Assembly: GCF_030063135.1 (NCBI RefSeq)
Contig: NZ_JASISO010000028.1
Location: 54,963 to 111,252 of the forward strand
Length of the DNA: 56,290 nt
Reading direction: 5' to 3'
Origin: Streptomyces sp. G-G2
Lineage (GTDB): Bacteria > Actinomycetota > Actinomycetes > Streptomycetales > Streptomycetaceae
Shown: piece by piece, positions 41,730 through 50,679 of the stretch
Layout of the letters: each line of letters starts with the position of its first letter
Position numbering within the stretch: the stretch's first letter is position 1
Translations under genes and position numbers: made by a program
The notes under the pieces: model-generated
Seen by the model: only the letters and a program-made list of their open reading frames with translations
Told to the model about the DNA's origin: nothing
Database searches by the model: none

Positions 41730-41847
41730 GGCAAGTGCCCTTCTGTTCGGTACGTGGGGGGAGGGGGAGGGGAGCGTGGTGATGGAGCGGCGGGGGCGAC
41801 GGCTCGCGTCGCCGCCCCCGGGCGGCTCGGAGTTCTCCGACTCAGCG

Positions 41848-41860
41848 CTCCGACTCGGAG
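41848..41860. terminator. possible terminator hairpin after the LVIVD gene
   Basis: CTCCGA-C-TCGGAG is an inverted repeat 26 bases after the LVIVD stop, within a series of related CTCCGA/CTCGGAG elements (41826-41878). No T-run follows on the transcribed strand, so it may only be a weak terminator or an RNA-stabilising hairpin. Confidence 0.35.
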
Positions 41861-41886
41861 TGCTCCGATTCCGAGAGCTCTCGGGC

Positions 41887-43653
41887 TCAGAACTCGCTGT
41901 TGCGGAAGGGCTTGTCGGGCTGGTCCACGTCGGGCTTGCCCAGCACCTTCGTCGAGGACAGCGCGTAGATGCCGTGGTTGGTGAGCACCCAGGCGATGTT
42001 GCGGTCCCACTCCACGTACACGCCGTGGGTCTGGTTGCCGTACGCGTAGTCCGGGGTGTCGGTGCCGTACGCCTTCGGGACGAAATAGGCGTCGATCTTC
42101 GGCGCGGCCGGGTCGGAGACGTCGAAGAACTGCACGCCCGCGTTGTAGAAGCCGTAGCCGAGCACGCCCGGGGTGTGCTGGCCCGGGTTCGTGTAGGAGC
42201 CGGTGCGCTTGGGGCCGAAGCTGCCGCGGCGCTGGCAGAAGTCCGTGAAGCCGGCGGACCGGGGCGGGGTCGGACGGGGCAGTGCGCCGACGACGCGGGG
42301 GTTCTTCGGGTCCTTGGCGTCGATCTGGTAGACGTCCTTGTACGGCTCGTAACAGTCCTCGGTGAGCGGGTATCCGGAGTAGTAGATGATCCCGGTCCTC
42401 TCGTACTGCGAGACGTCGATGTTGTCGCCCTCGGTGCCCGAGACGGTCATCGGCAGGTCGAGGTGGCTGACCGTCTTCATGTCGGCCGGGTTCGAGATGT
42501 CGAGGACGGTCAGGCCGTAGCCGCCCATGGCCGCGAAGGCGTAACGCCCGCCCTGTTCAACGGGCTTGGGAATGAACAGCGGCATGCGCGCGCCCATCCA
42601 GCTGGTGCGGTTGCCGCAGCGCGGGTTCTTGCTGTACGCCGCGTCCTCACCGGTGCGCTGCCCCGGCAGGTGCCAGGTGTCGAGGAGCTTCGGGTGGGCG
42701 GGGTCGGCCATGTCCCACGACTGGTACCCGGCCGAGTGCAGGTTGGTGGGGTACTCGGTGCGGGAGTACGTGTCGTCGGGCGCCGTCGCGATGAACATGT
42801 ACCGGTCGCCGGTCCAGTACGGCGTGTCGAGGGAGCCGGAACCCTGCTGCGCCGTGTTGGGGTCGCTGGTGAGGGGGTCCTTCTGGGTGGCGTCGGTGGA
42901 CACCGTCGCGAGGAGCTTCCAGTCCTTCTTGCGGGGACCGTCCAGACGGAAGACCTTGAAGCCCTTGAGCCCGGGCTTCTCGCGCAGCTTCTTCACGCCC
43001 TCCGGGTTGCTGTACTTGTCCTTCGCCGGGTCGTCGGTGAGTTCCTGGATCTGGCGCTTGTCCTCGAAGCTCTGCACCATGACGTAGGCGCCCAGCTTCT
43101 TGTTCCACTGGATGGTGGAGGCACCCCAGTAATCGTTCGCCGCCCAGGCGCCGTTGGCCTTCGTCTCGTCGCCGCCCACGTCGCCCCGGCTCATCCTCTC
43201 GACGACCTTCACCTTCTTCACGTCGGTGATGTCGTAGACGCGCCCCTCCGAGCGGTCGTACTGGAACATGTAGCGGCGACCGCCGAAGTCGACGATGTTC
43301 TGCCAGGTGTGGAAGTAGTCGGGGGTGAAGTCCGCGCCCTCGTAGGCGGCTTCGACCTTCATGTTCTTGATGTACGAGTGGGTGTCGTACTCCTCGTTGC
43401 GGCCCGGGAAGGAGTGTTCGTGCTCCTCGTCGACCGGGGTGAGGGCGGGGTGGCGGAAGGTGCCGTTCAGTTGCATGCCGTACGCGCCGGGGTCGGCCGG
43501 TTCGGGGCGGCGGTCGGCGCAGACCTCGGGGATGTCCGGGTCGGTGGCGGCCGCGGCGCTGGTGGCACCGGAGGTGCCCGGCACGAGGAGCGTCACGACG
43601 GTGGCGACGGCGACTGCCGTGGCCAGGGTCGCTCTGGTGCGCAGGGATCGCAT
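41887..43653 (-). CDS. secreted LVIVD-repeat beta-propeller-like protein
   Basis: The 588-residue protein has a Sec signal peptide (about 1-37, TLATAVAVATVVTLLVPGTS then ASA-like cleavage near TSAAAA). Several LVIVD-like motifs follow: VYDITDVKKV, SWDMADPAHP, LTVLDISNPADM, VYQIDAKDPKNP and FFDVSDPAAP. These predict an extracellular beta-propeller. No catalytic signature is recognised. It lies between kynureninase and the permease on the same strand with gaps of about 160 bases. It may bind a substrate or metal outside the cell, but its role in the pathway is unknown. Confidence 0.75.
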   Translation of the reverse strand: MRSLRTRATLATAVAVATVVTLLVPGTSGATSAAAATDPDIPEVCADRRPEPADPGAYGMQLNGTFRHPALTPVDEEHEHSFPGRNEEYDTHSYIKNMKVEAAYEGADFTPDYFHTWQNIVDFGGRRYMFQYDRSEGRVYDITDVKKVKVVERMSRGDVGGDETKANGAWAANDYWGASTIQWNKKLGAYVMVQSFEDKRQIQELTDDPAKDKYSNPEGVKKLREKPGLKGFKVFRLDGPRKKDWKLLATVSTDATQKDPLTSDPNTAQQGSGSLDTPYWTGDRYMFIATAPDDTYSRTEYPTNLHSAGYQSWDMADPAHPKLLDTWHLPGQRTGEDAAYSKNPRCGNRTSWMGARMPLFIPKPVEQGGRYAFAAMGGYGLTVLDISNPADMKTVSHLDLPMTVSGTEGDNIDVSQYERTGIIYYSGYPLTEDCYEPYKDVYQIDAKDPKNPRVVGALPRPTPPRSAGFTDFCQRRGSFGPKRTGSYTNPGQHTPGVLGYGFYNAGVQFFDVSDPAAPKIDAYFVPKAYGTDTPDYAYGNQTHGVYVEWDRNIAWVLTNHGIYALSSTKVLGKPDVDQPDKPFRNSEF

Positions 43654-43814
43654 GGGAATGTCCTTGGGGTCTCGGCGGCGGAGAGTGGACGTGCGAAGCG
43701 GTGCCGGTCAGGGGAGACCGGCCCCGGTGTGGGGCCCGGTCGGCCGGTCGCGCGGCGGCCACGGGCGTGCGGTGACCTCGGGGATCGCGCGAACCGGGCG
43801 GCCGTGCGGTCCGG

Positions 43815-45086
43815 TCAGGTGACCGTCGGGCGCTGCTGGAACTGGGGGGCCCGGTGGGCGCCCGTGGACACGATGTCCCGCAACTCCCGTACGCCGTGCA
43901 GCACGTCCGCGTGCGTGAGGTATAGGGCGTTGAAGCCGAAGCGCAGCAGGTCCGGGGCTCGCATGTCGCCGATGACGCCGCGCGCGGTGAGCGCGGCGAC
44001 CAGCGGGTACGCCTCCGGGTGGCTCAGCGCGACCTGGCTGCCACGACGCTCGGGTTCGCGCGGGGTGGCCATGGTGAAGCCCAGACCGTCGAGGAGGGAG
44101 TCGGCGCACTCCTGGAAGAACGCGGTCAGGGAAAGGCTCTTGGCCCGTACGTCCTCCATGTCCACGCCGTCGTACGCCGTCAGCGCGGCCTCCAGGGCGA
44201 CCAGCGACAGGAGCGGCGGGGTACCGATGCGGGCCCGGGTGATGCCGGGCGCGGGGGCGTACGTACCGGACATGGCGAAGGGCTCCGCGTGCCCGTGCCA
44301 ACCGGTGACGGGGTGATCGAAGTCCTCCTGGTGGCGGCGGGCGACGTAGGCGAACGCCGGGGCTCCGGGGCCGCCGGAGAGGTACTTGTAGCCGCAGCCG
44401 ATCGCGAAGTCCGCCTCCATGGAGTCGAGCCCGATGGGCATCGCGCCCGCGGCGTGGCACAGGTCCCAGTGCATCAGGGCTCCCGCGGCGTGCGCGGCGG
44501 CGGTGAGTTCGGCCATGCCGTACAGCTCGCCGGTGCGGTAGTCCACCGGGGCGTAGGCGGCTACGGCGACGTCGGCCCCCGCGGCGGCCAGTACCGCGGC
44601 GGCCTCCCGGGCCGGTACCCGGCGGACCTCGAGGCCCAGCAGCCGGGCCACCGAGTCGGCGATGTACTGGTCGGTGGGGAAGTGGTCGGGGTCGGTCAGG
44701 AGCAGCCGACGGCCGGGGCGCAGCCGGGCGGCCGCGAGCAGTGTGTTGAAGAGCTGGACGCTGGTGGAGTCCCCGACGACCACCTGGCCGGGGGCCGCGC
44801 CGATCAGCAGGCCGAGGGCGTCGCCCGTTCGTCCCGGGGCCTCCCACCAGCCGTTGGTGTTCCAGGAGCGGATCAGGTCGGTGCCCCACTGGCGGTGCAG
44901 CGCGTCCTCGACCGCAGGGGGAACGGCCGCGGGAAGGGCGCCGAGGGAGTTGCCGTCGAGGTAGACGACTCCCTCGGGGAGGAGGAAGCGGTCTCGGACG
45001 TGCGCGAGCGGGTCGGCGGAGTCCAGTGCGGCGGCGCGGTCGATGAGCGTCGCGGTCAGGTTCTCTGTCTGTGTGTCGGTCGGCAC
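43815..45086 (-). CDS. kynU: kynureninase
   Basis: The 423-residue PLP enzyme starts at GTG 45086, four bases after the aldolase gene. Motifs include YLDGNSLGALPAAVPPAVED, VVGDSTSVQLFNTLLAAARL, HWDLCHAAGAMPI, and the PLP lysine in FAIGCGYKYLSGGPGAPAF. GTWAPA-like (GTYAPAPGITRARIGTPPLL) and C-terminal FGFNALYLTHADVL are also present. It cleaves kynurenine or 3-hydroxykynurenine to (3-hydroxy)anthranilate and alanine. The 3-hydroxy substrate is likely here because the neighbouring dioxygenase needs 3-hydroxyanthranilate. Confidence 0.95.
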   Translation of the reverse strand: MPTDTQTENLTATLIDRAAALDSADPLAHVRDRFLLPEGVVYLDGNSLGALPAAVPPAVEDALHRQWGTDLIRSWNTNGWWEAPGRTGDALGLLIGAAPGQVVVGDSTSVQLFNTLLAAARLRPGRRLLLTDPDHFPTDQYIADSVARLLGLEVRRVPAREAAAVLAAAGADVAVAAYAPVDYRTGELYGMAELTAAAHAAGALMHWDLCHAAGAMPIGLDSMEADFAIGCGYKYLSGGPGAPAFAYVARRHQEDFDHPVTGWHGHAEPFAMSGTYAPAPGITRARIGTPPLLSLVALEAALTAYDGVDMEDVRAKSLSLTAFFQECADSLLDGLGFTMATPREPERRGSQVALSHPEAYPLVAALTARGVIGDMRAPDLLRFGFNALYLTHADVLHGVRELRDIVSTGAHRAPQFQQRPTVT

Positions 45087-45090
45087 GAGG

Positions 45091-46188
45091 TCACTCCGTC
45101 GTTGCGTGAGAGGCGGCGGGGATGGGGTCGGCGGCCACGGAGGCGCCGGGGAGGGGATCGGAGGCGGCGGGGATGTCGCCGCCGCGGTTCCGGACGAGGT
45201 CGAGGGCGATGTCCGTGAGCAGGTCCTCCTGCCCGCCGACGAGTCGTCGGCGTCCGGCCTCGACCAGCAGGTCCCGGGTGTCGAGACCGTGCCGCAGGGC
45301 GGTGGCCTCGGCGTGCCGCAGGAAGCTGGAGTACACCCCGGCGTAGCCCAGTGTCAGCGTCTCCCGGTCCACCCGTACGGGCCGGTCCTGCGTCGGCCGT
45401 ACGAGCTCCTCCGCCGCGTCCATCAGCGGGAACAGGTCGCAGCCGTGCTCCCAGCCCATCAGGTCGAACACCGCCACCGTCGGTTCCAGCGGCGCGTTTC
45501 CGGCTCCGGCGCCCTGTCCGGCGAGCGAGGCGTCCACGCGGTAGGCGCCCGCCTCCACCGCGGTGATGCTGTTGGCCACGCCCAGGCCGAGGTTGTGGTG
45601 GGCGTGGATGCCGATCTCGGTGGCGGGGTCGAGGACGTCGCGGTAGGCGCGGACCCGGTCCCGTACGCCGTCCATGGTGAGCCGCCCGCCGGAGTCGGTG
45701 ACGTACACGCAGTGCGCGCCGTACGACTCCATGAGGCGCGCCTGGTCGGCCAGTTCGGCCGGCGGGGCCATGTGGGACATCATCAGGAAGCCCGCCACGT
45801 CCATGCCCAGCTCCCGGGCCAGATCGATGTGCTGGGCGGCGATGTCCGCCTCGGTGCAGTGCGTGGCGACGCGTACGGACGTGACTCCGAGCGCGTGGGC
45901 GCGGCGCAGGTCCCGGGCCGTGCCCACGCCGGGCAGCAGCAGGGTGGTGAGCCGGGCCCGGTCGAGTACTTCGGCCGCCGCCTCCAGCCACTCCCAGTCG
46001 GTGTGTGCGCCGGGGCCGTAGGTGACGGAGGAGCCGGAGAGGCCGTCGCCGTGGGCGATCTCGACGGCGTCGACGCCCGCGGCCTCCAGGGCGGCCGCGA
46101 TGGCCCGCACCTGGTCGAGGGTGTAGCCGTGCGACACGGCGTGCATGCCGTCGCGAAGGGTGACGTCCTGGACGTAGACGGAGGTCAT
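45091..46188 (-). CDS. mhpE: 4-hydroxy-2-oxovalerate aldolase
   Basis: The 365-residue protein begins with the DRE-TIM/HMGL-like motif VQDVTLRDGMHAVSHGYTLD. It contains DAVEIAHGDGLSGSSVTYGP, the metal site HAHHNLGLGVANSITAVEAG and DASLAGQGAGAGNAPLE. It splits 4-hydroxy-2-oxovalerate to pyruvate and acetaldehyde. Its ATG overlaps the acetaldehyde dehydrogenase stop by four bases. The two enzymes usually form a channelling complex. It is the penultimate step in conversion of the meta-cleavage product to acetyl-CoA. Confidence 0.96.
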   Translation of the reverse strand: MTSVYVQDVTLRDGMHAVSHGYTLDQVRAIAAALEAAGVDAVEIAHGDGLSGSSVTYGPGAHTDWEWLEAAAEVLDRARLTTLLLPGVGTARDLRRAHALGVTSVRVATHCTEADIAAQHIDLARELGMDVAGFLMMSHMAPPAELADQARLMESYGAHCVYVTDSGGRLTMDGVRDRVRAYRDVLDPATEIGIHAHHNLGLGVANSITAVEAGAYRVDASLAGQGAGAGNAPLEPTVAVFDLMGWEHGCDLFPLMDAAEELVRPTQDRPVRVDRETLTLGYAGVYSSFLRHAEATALRHGLDTRDLLVEAGRRRLVGGQEDLLTDIALDLVRNRGGDIPAASDPLPGASVAADPIPAASHATTE

Positions 46189-47099
46189 CGGGCCGGGCTC
46201 CGTTCGGCCAGGCGCTCGGCGGTGCGCAGCGCGGCGGAGGTCATGATGTCGAGGTTTCCGGCGTAGGCGGGGAGGTAGTGGGCGGCGCCCTCCACCTCCA
46301 GGTACACGGAGACGAGCAGTCGGCCGGCCCCGGTGAGCCGCGCCAGCGGGTCGTCGGCGGTCGTCCTGCGGAACTGCGGTTCCTGTTTGAGCCGGTAGCC
46401 GGGGACGTACGCGGCGACGGACGCGGCCATCGCGTGCACGGAGGCGGCCACCCGCTCGGTGTCGCAGTCGTCGACGACGCAGTGCACGGTGTCGCGCATC
46501 AGCAGCGCCGGTTCCGCAGGGTTGAGGACGATGATGGCCTTGCCCCGGGCAGCGCCCCCCACCTGCTCCAGCGCGCGGGCGGTGGTCTCGGTGAACTCGT
46601 CGATGTTCGCCCGGGTGCCCGGACCGGCCGACCGCGAGGCGATCGAGGCGACGATCTCCGCGTAGTGCACGGGTGTCACCGCCGAGACGGCGGCGACGAC
46701 CGGGACGGTGGCCTGGCCGCCGCAGGTGACCATGTTGATGTTGGGGGCGTCGAGGTGCTCGTCGAGGTTGACGGGAGGGACGACGTACGGGCCGATGGCC
46801 GCCGGGGTGAGGTCGATGATCCGCTTGCCGTACGGCGCGAGCGCGGCCGCGTTGCGGTGGTGGGCGGCCGCCGAGGTGGCGTCGAAGACGAGGTCGATGT
46901 CGTCGAAGTCGTCCAGCGCCAGCAGTCCGGCCACTCCCTGCGCGCTGGTCCGCACCCCGAGCCGACGGGCCCGTGCGAGCCCCTCCGACTCCGGGTCGAT
47001 GCCGATCATCGCGGCGGCGGCGACGCTCCCCGAGCCGCGGACCATCTTGATGAGGAGATCGGTGCCGATGTTGCCCGATCCGATCACGGCTGCCCTCAT
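46185..47099 (-). CDS. mhpF: acetaldehyde dehydrogenase (acylating)
   Basis: The 304-residue protein starts at ATG 47099, overlapping the decarboxylase stop. It has the Rossmann motif AAVIGSGNIGTDLLIKMVRG, the catalytic cysteine in NINMVTCGGQATVPVVAAVS, and RANIDEFTETTARALEQVGG with KAIIVLNPAEPALLMRDTVH. It converts acetaldehyde plus CoA and NAD+ to acetyl-CoA, the last step of the pathway. The C-terminal domain matches the BphJ/DmpF group that partners the aldolase encoded next. Confidence 0.96.
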   Translation of the reverse strand: MRAAVIGSGNIGTDLLIKMVRGSGSVAAAAMIGIDPESEGLARARRLGVRTSAQGVAGLLALDDFDDIDLVFDATSAAAHHRNAAALAPYGKRIIDLTPAAIGPYVVPPVNLDEHLDAPNINMVTCGGQATVPVVAAVSAVTPVHYAEIVASIASRSAGPGTRANIDEFTETTARALEQVGGAARGKAIIVLNPAEPALLMRDTVHCVVDDCDTERVAASVHAMAASVAAYVPGYRLKQEPQFRRTTADDPLARLTGAGRLLVSVYLEVEGAAHYLPAYAGNLDIMTSAALRTAERLAERSPAR

Positions 47100-48118
47100 C
47101 GGACGGCCTCCTTCAGCAGCGGGGCCAGACCGAAGAAGCGGACGGCGTTGCCGCCGAGGACGGCCGCCGTCTCCTCGGCGGTGAGCGCGCTCTCCCGGAC
47201 CAGGCGGCCTATCTCCTCCTCGCCGAGCGGGAAGGGATGGTCGGAGCCGAGCAGCACCCGCTCCACGCCCATCACGTCCACCAGCAGGCGCAGCGCGCCG
47301 GGGTCGAAGACCGCGGAGTCGACGGCGAACCGGTCGGTGTAGTGCGAGGGCGGGTGCGGGCTGTCGGCGCGGACGAGGTCGCGGCGGTGCCAGGCGTTGT
47401 CGGCCCGGCCCAGGAGGTACGGGAAGCTGCCGCCGCCGTGCGCGAACAGCAGCCGCAGCGACGCCGGGAGACGTTCGAAGGCGCCGGAGAGGATCAACGA
47501 CAGGATGGTGAGGTGGGTCTCGGCGGCCATGCCCGCCAGCCAGGCCAGCATGTACCGGGAGAAGCGGGGGCCGCTCGGCAGGTCCCACGGGTGCACCAGG
47601 ACGGCGGCGTTGGTCTCCGCGCAGTGCGTGAGGAACTCCAGCAGCGCGCCGTGGTCGAGGTCGCGGTCGCCGAGGTGGTTGCCGATGTGGACGCCGTGGA
47701 AACCCTGGCCCATCGCTTCGGTGAGCGTGGCGCAGGCCGCCTCGGTGTCCTGGAGCGGAACCTGGCAGAGCGGGGCCAGCCGGTGCGGAGCGTACGAACT
47801 GTACTCCAGCAGACGCGAGTTGACCGTCCGGCACCAGTCGGTGGCGCGCCCGGGCTCCAGCCCGTAGCCGAAGAGCAGCGGGGTGCTGGAGAGGACCTGT
47901 ACGTCCACGCCGAGTCGGTCCAGGTCGGCGACGCGTTCCGCCGGGTCCCACAGGGTGCGGCGCACCGGCCGGTACTCGGCGGCCCCGGCCATCATCATCC
48001 CGGCGTCCGGGCCGTCCGTGGTGCGCAGCCAGGGGCCGTCGTCGGAGCCGGTGAGCAGCCGGGACTCGGCGCGGCCGATCTCCGGGAAGACGTGGGCGTG
48101 GATGTCGACGACGGTCAT
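47096..48118 (-). CDS. 2-amino-3-carboxymuconate-6-semialdehyde decarboxylase
   Basis: The 340-residue amidohydrolase-2 protein starts TVVDIHAHVFPEIGRAESRL with the HxH metal site. It has GFHGVHIGNHLGDRDLDHGA, AVLVHPWDLPSGPRFSRYML and the terminal metal ligand in VLLGSDHPFPLGEEEIGR. It decarboxylates the ring-opened product of 3-hydroxyanthranilate dioxygenase to 2-aminomuconate semialdehyde. The ATG overlaps the dioxygenase stop by four bases. ACMSD identity is strongly supported by its place between dioxygenase and downstream enzymes. Confidence 0.94.
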   Translation of the reverse strand: MTVVDIHAHVFPEIGRAESRLLTGSDDGPWLRTTDGPDAGMMMAGAAEYRPVRRTLWDPAERVADLDRLGVDVQVLSSTPLLFGYGLEPGRATDWCRTVNSRLLEYSSYAPHRLAPLCQVPLQDTEAACATLTEAMGQGFHGVHIGNHLGDRDLDHGALLEFLTHCAETNAAVLVHPWDLPSGPRFSRYMLAWLAGMAAETHLTILSLILSGAFERLPASLRLLFAHGGGSFPYLLGRADNAWHRRDLVRADSPHPPSHYTDRFAVDSAVFDPGALRLLVDVMGVERVLLGSDHPFPLGEEEIGRLVRESALTAEETAAVLGGNAVRFFGLAPLLKEAVR

Positions 48119-48687
48119 GCGCCGTCCGCCCCGTCACGTCGGGTACGCGGACGGAGCTCCTGCGGCCAGTCCTTGCCCGGGTGCAGCGCGCCGCAGTTCC
48201 CGCAGGTGCGGGCGGCTTCGTCGCCGTAGAACGCGTCGAAGACCGGCGGCAGGTCCTCGACGATCGAGGTGAGCTGCATCTCGCTGCGGTGCACCAGGTG
48301 GTGGCACTGGGTGCAGTACCACTCGAAGGCGTCGCGCTGACCCTGCGGCCGGGCGAACTCGACGACCAGCCCGACGCTGTCCTCCTCCGGCCGCTGCGGG
48401 GAGTGCCGCACGTGCGGCGGGAGGAGGAAGACGTCGCCCTCACGGATGTCGATGTCGCGCGGCGGCCGTCCCTCCTCCTCCATGACGCGCAGCACCATGT
48501 CGCCCTTGAGCTGGTAGAAGAACTCCTCGATCGGGTCGTCGTGGAAGTCGGAGCGGCGGTTCGGGCCGCCCACGACCGTCACCATCAGATCGGCGTCCTG
48601 CCAGATCTGGACGTTGCCGACCGGCGGCCTGAGCAGGTGGCGGTGTTCCTCGATCCAGGACTGGAGGTTGAACGGTCTCATGGTCAT
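48115..48687 (-). CDS. 3-hydroxyanthranilate 3,4-dioxygenase
   Basis: The 190-residue protein is a cupin with iron ligands in DFHDDPIEEFFYQLKGDMVL (His, Glu) and FLLPPHVRHSPQRP (His). A C-terminal second metal site of four cysteines follows (WYCTQCHHLV and CGNCGALHPG), typical of the bacterial enzyme. It opens the ring of 3-hydroxyanthranilate with O2. It is coupled by a 4-base overlap to the RidA-family gene upstream and the decarboxylase downstream. Confidence 0.97.
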   Translation of the reverse strand: MTMRPFNLQSWIEEHRHLLRPPVGNVQIWQDADLMVTVVGGPNRRSDFHDDPIEEFFYQLKGDMVLRVMEEEGRPPRDIDIREGDVFLLPPHVRHSPQRPEEDSVGLVVEFARPQGQRDAFEWYCTQCHHLVHRSEMQLTSIVEDLPPVFDAFYGDEAARTCGNCGALHPGKDWPQELRPRTRRDGADGA

Positions 48688-49103
48688 CGGCGCGGTTCCT
48701 TGTCTCGGGGAATGTGGGCGACGGCGCTGATCTCGATCAGCAGGTGCGGGTGGGGGAGCTGGTGGACGGCGACGGTGGTGCGGGCCGGACCGCTTTCGTC
48801 GAAGTACTCGGCGTAGACCTCGTTGTAGCCGCCGAAGTCGTTCATGCCGACCAGGTAGGTGGTGACCGAGACCAGGTCCTCCAGGCTCCCGCCGACCGCG
48901 GCCAGCAGGCGCCCGAGGTTGTCGAGGACGGCCCGGGTCTGGGCGCGGATGTCGAGGTCCGTCACCCCCATCGCGTCGGCGTTCGCGCCGACGAAGGTGC
49001 CGTCGGGGCGGCGCGAGCTGGTACCGGACACGAAGACCAGGTCACCCGCGCGCCTGAGGTGGGGGAAGCGGCCGCGGGGCGGTGCGGCGCCGGGCACGAT
49101 CAC
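48684..49103 (-). CDS. RidA-family 2-aminomuconate deaminase
   Basis: GTG 49103 overlaps the upstream stop by four bases, giving 139 residues. RidA features include GRFPHLRRAGDLVFVSGTSS, QTRAVLDNLGRLLAAVGGSL and ARTTVAVHQLPHPHLLIEIS, lacking only a clear match to the Arg of classic imine deaminases (VAVHQLPHPHLLIEI takes that place). In Pseudomonas and Burkholderia 2-aminomuconate deaminases of this family convert 2-aminomuconate to 4-oxalocrotonate. The operon position supports that role. Confidence 0.88.
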   Translation of the reverse strand: MIVPGAAPPRGRFPHLRRAGDLVFVSGTSSRRPDGTFVGANADAMGVTDLDIRAQTRAVLDNLGRLLAAVGGSLEDLVSVTTYLVGMNDFGGYNEVYAEYFDESGPARTTVAVHQLPHPHLLIEISAVAHIPRDKEPRR

Positions 49104-49843
49104 GCGTCCCCCTCGGTGGTGAACCGGACGGAGCCGAGGCCCGCGACGGTGGCCCGCACGTGGGTTCCGGGCGGTAGCGGTACGGCGGCCGTCGCCGCGC
49201 CCGCGAGGACCACCGTGCCGGGTTCCAGCGAACCGGCGAGCCGGGCCGCGGCGGCGAGGGCGCGCAGCGGGTGCCCGAGGACCGCCGCGGTGGAACCGGC
49301 CTCGGCGAGACGGCCGTCGAGCTCCAGCAGGACACCGAGGTTGCCCAGGTCGCCCGGAGCGCACCAGGGCCCCACGGCGTAGCCCGCGGCCGAGGTGTTG
49401 TCGGCGATCACCTCGGGCAGGGAGAACCGGAAGCCGTCGTAGCGGGAGTCGATGACCTCCAGCGCCGGGGCCACCGCCGCGACCGCCGCCATGGGGTCGG
49501 CGCGGGGGCGCAGGGTGTCGCCGAGGAGGAAGGCCACCTCGGGCTCGACCCGGGGGTGGATCAGCCCGGAGGCGTCGAAACGCCCCCCGTCGGCAATCTC
49601 CATCCGGTCCGTCAGCCGGCCGTGGATCAGGTCGGACACCCCCATCTGCCGCATCTTGGCCAGGCTCGTGAAGCCCAGCTTGAAGCCGGTGAGTCGCTCG
49701 CCGCGGGCCAGCCGCCGTGCGACCAGCGCGTCCTGGACGGCGTACGCCTCGCCGGTGTCCTTCAGGCCGCTTCCGCCGCCCGGCAGCGAGCGGGCGTCGC
49801 GTGCCGCGGTGTCGAGCGCTTCGGCCAGTGTGGTGATGTTCAT
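49100..49843 (-). CDS. 4-oxalocrotonate decarboxylase
   Basis: The 247-residue protein belongs to the fumarylacetoacetase/hydratase-decarboxylase family. LTGFKLGFTSLAKMRQMGVS matches decarboxylases of the XylI/DmpH type more closely than hydratases. Other features are SGLIHPRVEPEVAFLLGDTL and PALEVIDSRYDGFRFSLPEV with IADNTSAAGY. It removes CO2 from 4-oxalocrotonate to give 2-oxopent-4-enoate. Coupled by 4-base overlaps at both ends. It is a paralogue of the next gene, and the two probably form a complex. Confidence 0.9.
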   Translation of the reverse strand: MNITTLAEALDTAARDARSLPGGGSGLKDTGEAYAVQDALVARRLARGERLTGFKLGFTSLAKMRQMGVSDLIHGRLTDRMEIADGGRFDASGLIHPRVEPEVAFLLGDTLRPRADPMAAVAAVAPALEVIDSRYDGFRFSLPEVIADNTSAAGYAVGPWCAPGDLGNLGVLLELDGRLAEAGSTAAVLGHPLRALAAAARLAGSLEPGTVVLAGAATAAVPLPPGTHVRATVAGLGSVRFTTEGDA

Positions 49844-50679
49844 CGGGTCTTCCCTTCCCGTCCGGTGCGCCCGAAGGCCGCGCGCACCGAACCGAGGCCG
49901 TCGATACGGGCTTCGAACACGTCGCCGGGCTCGACGGCCGCCATGGGGCCGAGCGCGCCGGTGAGCACGGTGTCCCCGGCCCGCAGCGGGTGGCCGAGCC
50001 GTACGAGCGTGTCGGCCAGCCAGACGGCGGCGTGCAGCGGATTTCCCAGACAGGCGGCGCCCGCGCCGGTGGACACGGGCTCACCGCGGTGTTCCAGCAC
50101 CATCCCGACGGTCCGCAGGTCGAGCTCCCGCAGCGGTACGGGACGGGTCCCCAGGACGTACGCGCCGCTGGAGGCGTTGTCGGCGATGGTGTCGACGGCC
50201 GAGATGTCCCAGTCGCGGATCCGGCTGCCCACCACCTCGATGGCGGGCAGCGCGAAGGCGGTCGCCCGGATCACGTCGGCCACGGTGTGCCGCTCGTGCG
50301 TGAGGTCGTGCTCGAGGACCAGGGCGACCTCGGCCTCGGCCCTGGGCTGGAGCACCACACCCCAAGGGATCTCGGCGCCGTCCGGCACGGCGGTGTCGTC
50401 CGTCAAGGGACCACAGTCCGGTGTGTCGACGCCGAGCTGGGCCTGTACGGCCGCCGAGGTCAGACCGATCTTCCAGCCGGTGACGCGACGCCCCTCGGCG
50501 AGGCGCCGGGCGTGGAGTACGGCTTGGACGGCGTAGGCGGCCGCCAGGTCCCCGGCGGGCAGCAGGTCGCGGACGGGATCGCACGGAACGCCTGTCCGGC
50601 GCGCCGTGTCGAGGCGTTCGGCGGCCCTCGCCACGGCTGCGTCCACGGCTGCGTCCACCGCTTCGCCCACCGTGTTCAC
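49840..50679 (-). CDS. 2-oxopent-4-enoate hydratase
   Basis: GTG 50679 is preferred because it gives the 4-base overlap seen at the other junctions of this operon; GTG 50691 is four codons upstream. About 279 residues. TGWKIGLTSAAVQAQLGVDT, VVLQPRAEAEVALVLEHDLT and LPAIEVVGSRIRDWDISAVD with TIADNASSGAYVLG match XylJ/MhpD-type hydratases. It adds water to 2-oxopent-4-enoate to form 4-hydroxy-2-oxovalerate, the aldolase substrate. Confidence 0.9.
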   Translation of the reverse strand: MNTVGEAVDAAVDAAVARAAERLDTARRTGVPCDPVRDLLPAGDLAAAYAVQAVLHARRLAEGRRVTGWKIGLTSAAVQAQLGVDTPDCGPLTDDTAVPDGAEIPWGVVLQPRAEAEVALVLEHDLTHERHTVADVIRATAFALPAIEVVGSRIRDWDISAVDTIADNASSGAYVLGTRPVPLRELDLRTVGMVLEHRGEPVSTGAGAACLGNPLHAAVWLADTLVRLGHPLRAGDTVLTGALGPMAAVEPGDVFEARIDGLGSVRAAFGRTGREGKTR

